From Mucilaginibacter terrae (GTDB taxonomy: Bacteria; Bacteroidota; Bacteroidia; Sphingobacteriales; Sphingobacteriaceae), in assembly GCF_031951985.1 (NCBI RefSeq), contig NZ_JAVLVU010000001.1:5421926-5485925 (forward strand): DNA of 64,000 nt, read 5' to 3'. Shown piece after piece: positions 57,703 to 64,000 of this stretch (positions within the stretch are counted from its first letter, which is position 1; every line of letters starts with the position of its first letter). Below the pieces are notes generated by a model that made no database searches, was not told the origin of the DNA, and saw nothing but the letters and a program-made list of their open reading frames with translations. The translations under genes and the position numbers were made by a program.

Positions 57703-59157
57703 TTACTTGTTTTTAAAAAAGGCTGCAAAACCAAACAAAGATACAACTAATACGCCTGCTGCTGCCAGCATACTTACAACGTCGCGTATATCTTTACCGG
57801 CCCATGTCATGCCAAAAAATTTGTGTAAAAATATAAATGAGAATCCCTCGGTACGGTCGATGCCCGAAATTTTGGTAGCCAGTTTGGCCGATGTGGTTTC
57901 GATGTACCAATCAACCTTACCGGGGTAGCTTATCTTAACTACCGGCAAGCGTTTGTTAATAAAGCCATATTCGGTAGTAAACTGGGAAATAGGTTCCGTT
58001 TGAATTTTACCGTACACTTTTTGTGGGGTATTGCCATGGTAATAGTTTGCTAAATAGCGGGCAAAAGTGGCATCGCCATTAACTAACTCCTCGCCACTTT
58101 TAGCATCAAAATACAAAACCTGTTTTTGCTTATTGAGCACCTGGTAGTAGGTGGCACCTTCAAACTTAGTGAGGTTTACGCGCTTAATCAGGCTATCGGC
58201 AATGGGTAACTGCAAATAGCTTTTCGCCAAATCCGATCGTTCTATTAATTGTTCAAATGCCGCGGGTGCCGGTTCGGTGTTGCACAGCTTCACATATAAA
58301 TGGAAACCGCCGCTTACCACAAAGGTGAGCAATACAAACGATACGATTAAACCTAACTGGCGGTGAAAACGGTGTACAAACCGCTTATCCTCTTTGCCAT
58401 CAGCTTTTTGTTTGTTTCTTATTTGCTTAAAGCGTTTCCAAAATAAGCCGTAAACCGTAATGCCCGACAGGAGCGAAAGCATCATTACCGATACCACCAT
58501 CAGTAGTACCACTATCCTAAACGTTTCGCTAAAGGCATCGGCCATAAACTGCCAGTTATGGAATTGCTTAAATATCCATAAAAATGCCTTGCGGGTATTA
58601 TTGTTAAACGTTCCTAAACGGCTTTGGCTGGTCTCCACATAAATGTCCATACCGTCGGGCCGGTCGAAGGATATTTTCCAAACAGGTAGCAGGCGGTTTA
58701 TAGGCTGATAGTTGTTGTCGAAATTCTTTTGCAGCGATATACTTTTTACGGCCGAAGTTGAATCCTGCGTAAAAAACCGAGCTAAATATTGGGCATAAAG
58801 CTGGTCGCCGTTGGGAAGCAAAACGCCATTGTTGGCCGAATAATAACGGTAAGTACTATCAGGCATTAAAGCCTGATAGTAAGTGTTATGATTAAAGTTA
58901 ACTAAGCCAAAATTGCGCAATTGGGTAAGCTGATTTTTACCCATTACCTCCTGGAAAGTAAGTTTAGGTGCCATTTGCTGCTGGGTAAGCGGCTTAAACA
59001 CTTCCTGTGGAATAAATGGCCTGAACCAGTTTGACATAAAGGGGTGCGATAACCCGCTGATGCACCAAAATATAACCGGTACAAGACTGATTAAACCCAA
59101 TACGCGGTGCCATTTATAAAACTTGCTTTTTGCAGATGCTTGTTTTTGTTGTTGCAT
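57703..59157 (-). CDS. PepSY-domain membrane protein
   Basis: A 484-residue protein with four predicted membrane helices (about 18-38, 215-238, 268-290 and 460-480) and two periplasmic PepSY-type regions between them. It begins 'KFYKWHRVLGLISLVPVIFW', the usual start of PepSY_TM proteins. Proteins of this family next to TonB receptors are thought to reduce metal-siderophore complexes in the periplasm. It lies 3 bases after the TonB receptor gene, so the two form a unit. Confidence 0.9.
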   Translation of the reverse strand: MQQQKQASAKSKFYKWHRVLGLISLVPVIFWCISGLSHPFMSNWFRPFIPQEVFKPLTQQQMAPKLTFQEVMGKNQLTQLRNFGLVNFNHNTYYQALMPDSTYRYYSANNGVLLPNGDQLYAQYLARFFTQDSTSAVKSISLQKNFDNNYQPINRLLPVWKISFDRPDGMDIYVETSQSRLGTFNNNTRKAFLWIFKQFHNWQFMADAFSETFRIVVLLMVVSVMMLSLLSGITVYGLFWKRFKQIRNKQKADGKEDKRFVHRFHRQLGLIVSFVLLTFVVSGGFHLYVKLCNTEPAPAAFEQLIERSDLAKSYLQLPIADSLIKRVNLTKFEGATYYQVLNKQKQVLYFDAKSGEELVNGDATFARYLANYYHGNTPQKVYGKIQTEPISQFTTEYGFINKRLPVVKISYPGKVDWYIETTSAKLATKISGIDRTEGFSFIFLHKFFGMTWAGKDIRDVVSMLAAAGVLVVSLFGFAAFFKNK

Positions 59158-59160
59158 GGC

Positions 59161-61488
59161 TTAATATTTTGAAAATGAATAACTAATGCCCAACGTATAG
59201 GTGCGTGGCGGTGCAGCGGTGTAGGTATCGCCATATTGGTTGCTTATTACCGTAGTGGCATAAAGTTTATTGGTTACGTTGATCATGTTAAACCATATAC
59301 CTGCACCTTTCAGTACGTTTTGTTTAAAGTCGTACCCTAAACGCAGGTTGGCAATGTTGTAACCCCCATAGCTTTTGGTATTGGCCGGGTTGGTAAAGTA
59401 TTTGTCAATACGCTGCCATTCGGGCGCTATACGGAAACCGGGAAGATAATCGGGTTTGTAGGTAACTTCGGCGTTGGCTATCCACGATGGGGCATTGGCC
59501 ATACGCTTACCATTATAAATTATGGTGCTTGCTTTGCCGCCCGATGTACGTACTTCACTGTAATCTTTATAGGTATGCCATGCGTTTGTACCACTAAACC
59601 TGATGGCCAGTTGCTGTACCGGTAAGTAGGTTAAGGTATACTCAATCCCACGATGACGGGTTGCCCCTGAATTTTGGTTTTGCGTGGTATTATCGGGCAA
59701 AAGCTGACTAATGATCTCGTTACGTCCTTCTAAACTGTACAAACTAATTTCTGAATGAAACTTGCTGCCAAATGCTGTAAACCATCCGCCCACTTCGTAA
59801 TTATTAAACGTGGCCTGCTTTAAAGGTGTTTGCTGCCGCGAACTAAACAAGTCGCCGGTTTCGGGAGGTTGAAAGCCGAGGCTATAATTGGCGTACAGGC
59901 CTTTATTATTACCTAAATTGTAGGTTAAGCCCAGTTTAGGGGCAAGTACATCAAAATCATTGGTTTGCTGCTGCTTGTATTTGGTATTAGTTACAGGCAG
60001 GCCGTTACGAAAGTTATAATGAACCCTGTCGTACCGTAACCCCATTACAATGCGCAAAGGCTCAATTGGTTTTAATTCATATTGAGTATAAGCTGCGGTA
60101 TTAAACAGCTTAATGCGGTAATCATCAATATACATCCCGGTATTCGTGAAGCTGGTGTAATAATTACGGCTCACATCTTTTTGGATGCTTAATGATTGTG
60201 CGTAAAACGAACTCGGGCTATTATCAATATAAACACCCGCAATCAACCTCGAATGCAAAAAATCAAAATCGACCCGGTGCTGAGCCAGCACGCCAAAGCT
60301 ATGAAACGATTGATCGTTTACCTGCCCGTTCGAGCTTACGTATTGACCTGCTGAATTGCGAACATCCGAAATAAAATAGCTGGGCAGTTGCGCAGTTGAA
60401 TTATTACGGTAAAACAGCGTTACGAACGTGTTGCTACGGCTGCTCCAGGCATGGTCTAACCGGGCATTGGCCCTAAATGCGTTTACCTTGCGGTAAGTGA
60501 AACGCTGGTTACTGCTATAGGTGCGGCTGTAAAAACGGGTGCTATCTAAACTACCCGGCGTTTGGGTATTTAAATAATTGTAGGTGGCCGATGCCGTTAG
60601 GTGGGTGGCTGTATCAAACTCATAAATGGTTTTTAAACTGGCCGAATATTTATCAAAATCGGTATAATCCTGCCAGCCGTTGCTTTGGTGGGCTACATAA
60701 CCGCCTGCATAAAAACCAAATTTGCCCGATGTAAAACCACCATCGGCATCCACGCGGCGGTAATGGTAGTTATCGCCCTGTAGTTGTACGCGGCCTGCAT
60801 AACCTGCAGGCGGATTTTGGGATATAAAATTTACCGCCCCACCAATAGAGTTACTCCCGTAGAGTGATGATGCGGGGCCTTTGATCACCTCCATATCTTT
60901 CACGCTACTCATGTTAATTTCATACAGCGCATTGTGGTTAAAAATACCCGTGGGGCGAATAGGCAAACCGTCTTCCATATATAAATACAGCGCATTATAA
61001 GTTATAGGCTGACGGATAGCCATGGTATGCTGCTCGTTACCCAGGTTAACCATGTAAACGCCCGCTACTTTATTGAGAAGCTGGTACAACGCGGTTGCCT
61101 TGGTATCTTGAATTTGCACTGTATTAATTTTGCTGATGGCAATAGGGGCGCTGGCCCGTGATTGCCCCTCGCGACTGGCCGATACCACCACCGGCTGTAA
61201 ATCAACCGCCGAAGGGGACAGGCTAATATTCAATGATGTTTGACCGGATGATACCTCGATAATTTGCTCGGTATAACCCATCATAAAAAAGCGAAGTTTT
61301 TGTGAGTAGGTGATGCTGAACTGCCCTTTACGGTCGGTTGTAGTAGCACCTGTACTTAAATTGACTGGATTCACAGTGACGCCGGGTAAAGGTTCATGGG
61401 TTATAGCATCGGCTACAGTACCGGTGATGGTTTGTGCGTGTATGCTGAGCGGGATATATAATAGTAAGAACAATAAAAAATTTCGCAT
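59161..61488 (-). CDS. TonB-dependent outer-membrane receptor
   Basis: About 775 residues from the ATG at 61488 ('MRNFLLFLLLYIPLSIHAQ', a clear signal peptide); the open frame starts at 61509. A carboxypeptidase-like regulatory domain ('TITGTVADAITHEPLPGVTV') precedes the plug ('VQIQDTKATALYQLLNKVAG', 'DMEVIKGPASSLYGSNSIGG'). A 22-strand barrel follows, ending in 'LGISYSFSKY'. No SusD partner is present, which argues for a metal or metallophore ligand rather than a glycan. The next gene is a PepSY protein. Confidence 0.94.
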   Translation of the reverse strand: MRNFLLFLLLYIPLSIHAQTITGTVADAITHEPLPGVTVNPVNLSTGATTTDRKGQFSITYSQKLRFFMMGYTEQIIEVSSGQTSLNISLSPSAVDLQPVVVSASREGQSRASAPIAISKINTVQIQDTKATALYQLLNKVAGVYMVNLGNEQHTMAIRQPITYNALYLYMEDGLPIRPTGIFNHNALYEINMSSVKDMEVIKGPASSLYGSNSIGGAVNFISQNPPAGYAGRVQLQGDNYHYRRVDADGGFTSGKFGFYAGGYVAHQSNGWQDYTDFDKYSASLKTIYEFDTATHLTASATYNYLNTQTPGSLDSTRFYSRTYSSNQRFTYRKVNAFRANARLDHAWSSRSNTFVTLFYRNNSTAQLPSYFISDVRNSAGQYVSSNGQVNDQSFHSFGVLAQHRVDFDFLHSRLIAGVYIDNSPSSFYAQSLSIQKDVSRNYYTSFTNTGMYIDDYRIKLFNTAAYTQYELKPIEPLRIVMGLRYDRVHYNFRNGLPVTNTKYKQQQTNDFDVLAPKLGLTYNLGNNKGLYANYSLGFQPPETGDLFSSRQQTPLKQATFNNYEVGGWFTAFGSKFHSEISLYSLEGRNEIISQLLPDNTTQNQNSGATRHRGIEYTLTYLPVQQLAIRFSGTNAWHTYKDYSEVRTSGGKASTIIYNGKRMANAPSWIANAEVTYKPDYLPGFRIAPEWQRIDKYFTNPANTKSYGGYNIANLRLGYDFKQNVLKGAGIWFNMINVTNKLYATTVISNQYGDTYTAAPPRTYTLGISYSFSKY

Positions 61489-61693
61489 AGTAATTGCTTG
61501 CGGCATCACTGCCGGTTATGGTTTAATGAATTTGGGTGGGGCAGGTTATTGGAATATACTAGCGCTCGTTTATAACGAGTGCTTACTATGGGCAGGCGAT
61601 TGTATCGCCCCGATAAGCGTTATAAACGCTAAGCCATGTTAAGCAATCATTGCAGATGAGCGCAGATTGCGGCAGTAGGCTTGCTAAACCATT
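61489..61693. repeat. Hairpin-rich part of the gap before the TonB receptor
   Basis: This is part of a 351-base gap. Three small hairpins are seen: CTCGTTTATAACGAG near 61565, GGCGATTGTATCGCC near 61596 and AGCGTTATAAACGCT near 61617. No -7 box is recognised on the minus strand. The remainder of the gap holds family B copy 4. Confidence 0.5.
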
Positions 61694-61774
61694 CTGTCAT
61701 TCCGAGGTACGAGGAATCTTATACGCTGGAATAATCGCTCGTACAAGATTTATCTCTGTCGTTTGAAATGACAT
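61694..61774. repeat. Family B inverted repeat, copy 4
   Basis: CTGTCATTCCGAGGTACGAG, GAATCTT face AAGATTTATCTC and TTTGAAATGACA. It retains the outer arms with a few mismatches. It lies between two minus-strand genes of the metal cluster. Confidence 0.72.
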
Positions 61775-61839
61775 AACGGAGTTTTAGTAGCTATAAAAAC
61801 CACATCACACCAATAAAACCTGAAATAAAAAGAAGAAAA

Positions 61840-62211
61840 CTATGCGAGCCGCGGAGGGCGAAGGAGGGATTGGCTTACTTGCTGCGGTACCATAGCCTGG
61901 TAACGCTCGGGAAACGATTGCAGCAGTTGGGCATGAAACTTAAAGGTGAAGCTCACCGCAACACATGCGTCCTGAATTAAGCTTTTTTGAATCTGGCGTT
62001 CGGCACTGCGCTCTTTTTCTTCGGCCTGTTTAATTTTTTTAGCTAAATAACAACGGCCGTTACAATGGAGCCAAGGCTTATCGCGGTTTTCGCAAAGCTT
62101 TTCGGCAATGTACTTTTGGTTAGCCTCAAAACCTGCGTAGATAGCCAGCCGGGTAAAGTTGGCTGTTATCATCAGGCAGATGAGCAGTAAGGCTACAAAA
62201 CGTTTAAACAT
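61840..62211 (-). CDS. Small secreted or anchored Cys-rich protein
   Basis: A 123-residue protein. An N-terminal hydrophobic segment ('FVALLLICLMITANFTRLAI') is a signal or anchor. The next part holds three Cys in 'EKLCENRDKPWLHCNGRCYL', followed by a Lys/Glu-rich helix. The Cys group with His could bind a metal. It starts a cluster ending with SCO1 and cytochrome c, and a full promoter lies directly before it. The family is known only by recurrence beside TonB receptors in this phylum, as far as I can recall. Confidence 0.75.
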   Translation of the reverse strand: MFKRFVALLLICLMITANFTRLAIYAGFEANQKYIAEKLCENRDKPWLHCNGRCYLAKKIKQAEEKERSAERQIQKSLIQDACVAVSFTFKFHAQLLQSFPERYQAMVPQQVSQSLLRPPRLA

Positions 62212-62216
62212 TGCCG

Positions 62217-62247
62217 CAAAACTACGCTATCTGCACGCATGGTGCAA
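62217..62247 (-). promoter_or_regulatory. Full promoter of the metal-related cluster (leaderless)
   Basis: On the minus strand TTG (62245-62247), 20 bases, TAGTTTTG (62217-62224). The box ends 5 bases before the ATG at 62211, so the transcript would be leaderless or nearly so. Confidence 0.66.
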
Positions 62248-62260
62248 GCCTATTTTGCTT

Positions 62261-62716
62261 TTAATGTCGCACATAAAAAATATAATCGGTTGAGGGGAGT
62301 TGCGCTAAACCGGCTTGCTTAAGCTGCTGGCCAATTTGTGCACGGTGGTGGGTACCATGGTTAATAACATGCGAGAGTATGTTGATCAGCTTATCGGTAT
62401 AAGGCACGCCTTTAGTGGTAGTGTAGCTGACAGATTTATCAAAATCTTCTGTTGTAAGATTGTTAACAAACTCCAGCCATGCGGCATGGTTTTCTTCGAT
62501 AATGTATTTAAGTTGTACGGCTTGCCAATCGGGCCATATCATTAAACCCGTTGCATTATCCTGCTTGCATCGCGATAGCCAAACCTGTTGAGCACCCAAG
62601 ACATGCGCCATCAGCCTAACTGCTTGTTCGGGCTGATCGGTTTCGAAAATACCATACAGTATTTGCAGGTTGGTGTGTTTATCGTAATTGAAGAGGTTAA
62701 TAAAGTGGTTTTTCAT
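62261..62716 (-). CDS. DinB family protein
   Basis: A 151-residue four-helix bundle protein of the DinB/YfiT family. Likely metal ligands are His38 in 'RLMAHVLGAQ' and the 'INHGTHHRAQIGQQL' helix. 'QVWLSRC' and 'LINILSHVINH' are typical. Members act as metal-dependent transferases or hydrolases, often with thiol cofactors; the substrate here is unknown. It is a single gene. Confidence 0.9.
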   Translation of the reverse strand: MKNHFINLFNYDKHTNLQILYGIFETDQPEQAVRLMAHVLGAQQVWLSRCKQDNATGLMIWPDWQAVQLKYIIEENHAAWLEFVNNLTTEDFDKSVSYTTTKGVPYTDKLINILSHVINHGTHHRAQIGQQLKQAGLAQLPSTDYIFYVRH

Positions 62717-62834
62717 GGTAATGAGATTTAGTGGTAAAAATATACAGGCTGCTCAATTAATTTATATATCGTTAACTAAATAGGCCAATAAATATTACTT
62801 TTAGGCCCTCTATTAAAGGTAATTATTAACAGCA

Positions 62835-64000
62835 ATGTTCTCAGCATCCAATATATCACAGTTCGACCAACTCGAAACACCGTTTTATTATTACGACCTC
62901 AACCTGTTGCAGCAAACCGTTACGGCTTGTACACAGGCAGCTAATGTACATGGCTACCATGTTCATTATGCGTTAAAGGCTAATTTTAATACAAAGGTTT
63001 TGCAAACCATGCAGACTGCGGGCATTGGTGCCGATTGTGTAAGCGGTAATGAAGTTAAGGCCGCAATTGAACATGGCTTTAATAACAACAAAGTTGTTTT
63101 TGCAGGTGTAGGTAAATCAGACCGTGAGATTAACCTTGCGCTGGATGCCGACATTTTTTGCTTTAACGTAGAATCGGTGCAGGAACTGGTGGTTATTAAC
63201 GACCTGGCTGCGGCTAAAGGCAAAACTGCGCGTGTAGCTATCCGCATTAATCCTAATGTTGATGCCCATACCCATCATTTTATTACCACCGGACTGGAGG
63301 AGAACAAATTTGGTATAAACACCTGGCAGTTAGATGATGTGTTGTTTACACTTAAAAACTGCGCTAACCTCGAGTTTATTGGTGTGCATTTTCATGTGGG
63401 TTCGCAAATAACCAACCTCGATGTATTTAAAAACCTGTGTACCCGTGTAAATGAACTGCACGAATGGTTTGAGCAACAGGGTTTATTTATTAAAGTATTG
63501 AATGTAGGCGGCGGCTTAGGCGTTGATTATTACAACCCAGATACCAACCCTATATGCGATTTTGAAAGCTATTTTAAAGTGTTTAGCGAGCATCTGAATG
63601 TGAAAGCAGGGCAGGAGGTTCATTTTGAACTGGGGCGTGCGCTGGTTGCTCAAAGTGCATCGCTAATTTCGCGCGTGCTTTATGTTAAAAATGGCCAAAA
63701 AAAGAACTTCCTGGTACTGGATGCCGGTATGACCGAATTGATACGCCCGATGTTATACCAGGCTTACCACCATATCCAAAACATCAGTAAACAACAAACC
63801 ACCCATAATACCATAAACTACGATGTGGTAGGTCCTATTTGTGAGAGCACGGATTGTTTCCGCACCGATGTTGCATTGCCCGAATCGCACCGTGGTGATT
63901 TGATTGCCATTCGTACCGCGGGCGCTTATGGCGAGGTAATGGCTTCGGGCTATAACCTGCGCGACAGGGTGCAGAGTGTTTATACCGGTCAGGAGCAGTT
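62835..64000 (+). CDS. lysA: Diaminopimelate decarboxylase (3' end outside window)
   Basis: The frame from the ATG at 62835 stays open to the edge, giving 388 residues of a PLP enzyme that makes lysine from meso-diaminopimelate. The PLP lysine is Lys48 in 'YHVHYALKANFNTKV'. 'IGADCVSGNEVKAAIEHGF', 'GVHFHVGSQI', 'LNVGGGLGVDYY', 'FELGRALVAQSASLISRVLY' and 'GPICESTDCF' (substrate-binding Cys from the partner subunit) are all present. About 10-20 residues are missing at the end. Confidence 0.95.
   Translation, partial: MFSASNISQFDQLETPFYYYDLNLLQQTVTACTQAANVHGYHVHYALKANFNTKVLQTMQTAGIGADCVSGNEVKAAIEHGFNNNKVVFAGVGKSDREINLALDADIFCFNVESVQELVVINDLAAAKGKTARVAIRINPNVDAHTHHFITTGLEENKFGINTWQLDDVLFTLKNCANLEFIGVHFHVGSQITNLDVFKNLCTRVNELHEWFEQQGLFIKVLNVGGGLGVDYYNPDTNPICDFESYFKVFSEHLNVKAGQEVHFELGRALVAQSASLISRVLYVKNGQKKNFLVLDAGMTELIRPMLYQAYHHIQNISKQQTTHNTINYDVVGPICESTDCFRTDVALPESHRGDLIAIRTAGAYGEVMASGYNLRDRVQSVYTGQEQ

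Noticed and set aside
59161..61488. SusC-type glycan transporter
   Set aside because: There is no SusD gene beside it, and its neighbours are PepSY, metal-binding and copper chaperone genes.
1..64000. tRNA, rRNA, CRISPR array, prophage or insertion sequence
   Set aside because: I looked for tRNA-like T-arm patterns, regular direct repeats with spacers, and transposase or phage motifs, and saw none. The GTTCGA stretches in the gaps belong to the palindromic repeats.

Overview
This 64 kb window is chromosomal DNA from a member of the Bacteroidota, most likely family Sphingobacteriaceae and of a Mucilaginibacter or Pedobacter type. This is inferred from gene content (gliding protein GldC, a TonB-dependent receptor with an N-terminal carboxypeptidase-like domain, very large hybrid histidine kinases, class-specific small proteins), from promoters of the Bacteroidota form (TTG, 19-20 bases, TAnnTTTG), and from the near absence of Shine-Dalgarno sequences. 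No rRNA, tRNA, CRISPR array, prophage or insertion sequence was seen.

Layout. 1-5600: end of a short-chain dehydrogenase, an AraC regulator, a TPR sensor kinase, a DEAD-box-like protein that has lost its catalytic motifs, and a lipoprotein. 5640-8980 (minus): VOC protein, signal peptidase I, and an Ada-like/AlkB alkylation repair operon with a well-formed promoter. 9255-13480: riboflavin synthase, TPR protein, exonuclease III, small proteins. 13530-22060: HscA-like Hsp70, a large zincin/propeller/barrel surface protein, CutC, glycosylasparaginase and dihydroorotase. 22490-25400: intact DEAD-box helicase, GldC and small membrane proteins. 25509-32350: a signalling cluster with two multi-receiver hybrid kinases, CheR and CheB but no chemoreceptor, CheA or CheW. 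32460-40660: a cytochrome c maturation region (ccmB, ccmC, ccmD-like, ccmE, ccmF) interrupted by glutamate dehydrogenase. 40660-45630: PhyH dioxygenase, a tandem pair of unknown secreted proteins (one broken), a Rossmann protein, ferredoxin, IscX, KdsC-like phosphatase and Maf. 45740-54550: Ppx/GppA, a NatAB-type exporter, a Fic protein, DnaJ/GrpE, FtsE and a LuxC-like reductase. 54658-55858: 4Fe-4S ferredoxin and an NlpC/P60 hydrolase. 56010-62211 (minus): a metal-related cluster with a Cys-rich secreted protein, TonB receptor, PepSY membrane protein, heavy-metal-binding lipoprotein, coiled lipoprotein, SCO1 and cytochrome c. The window ends in DinB and the start of lysA.

Themes. Cytochrome and metal biology recur: the Ccm genes carry a Cys-type (CxxxY) CcmE, and a separate cluster joins a TonB receptor and PepSY protein to SCO1, a heavy-metal-binding lipoprotein and cytochrome c. 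Iron-sulfur helper genes (HscA-like, 2Fe-2S ferredoxin, IscX) are scattered. Three reading frames are broken: a hybrid kinase at an A7 run, glutamate dehydrogenase at a G3 run, and a secreted protein by a Lys-to-stop change. Intergenic gaps hold four kinds of dispersed inverted repeat.
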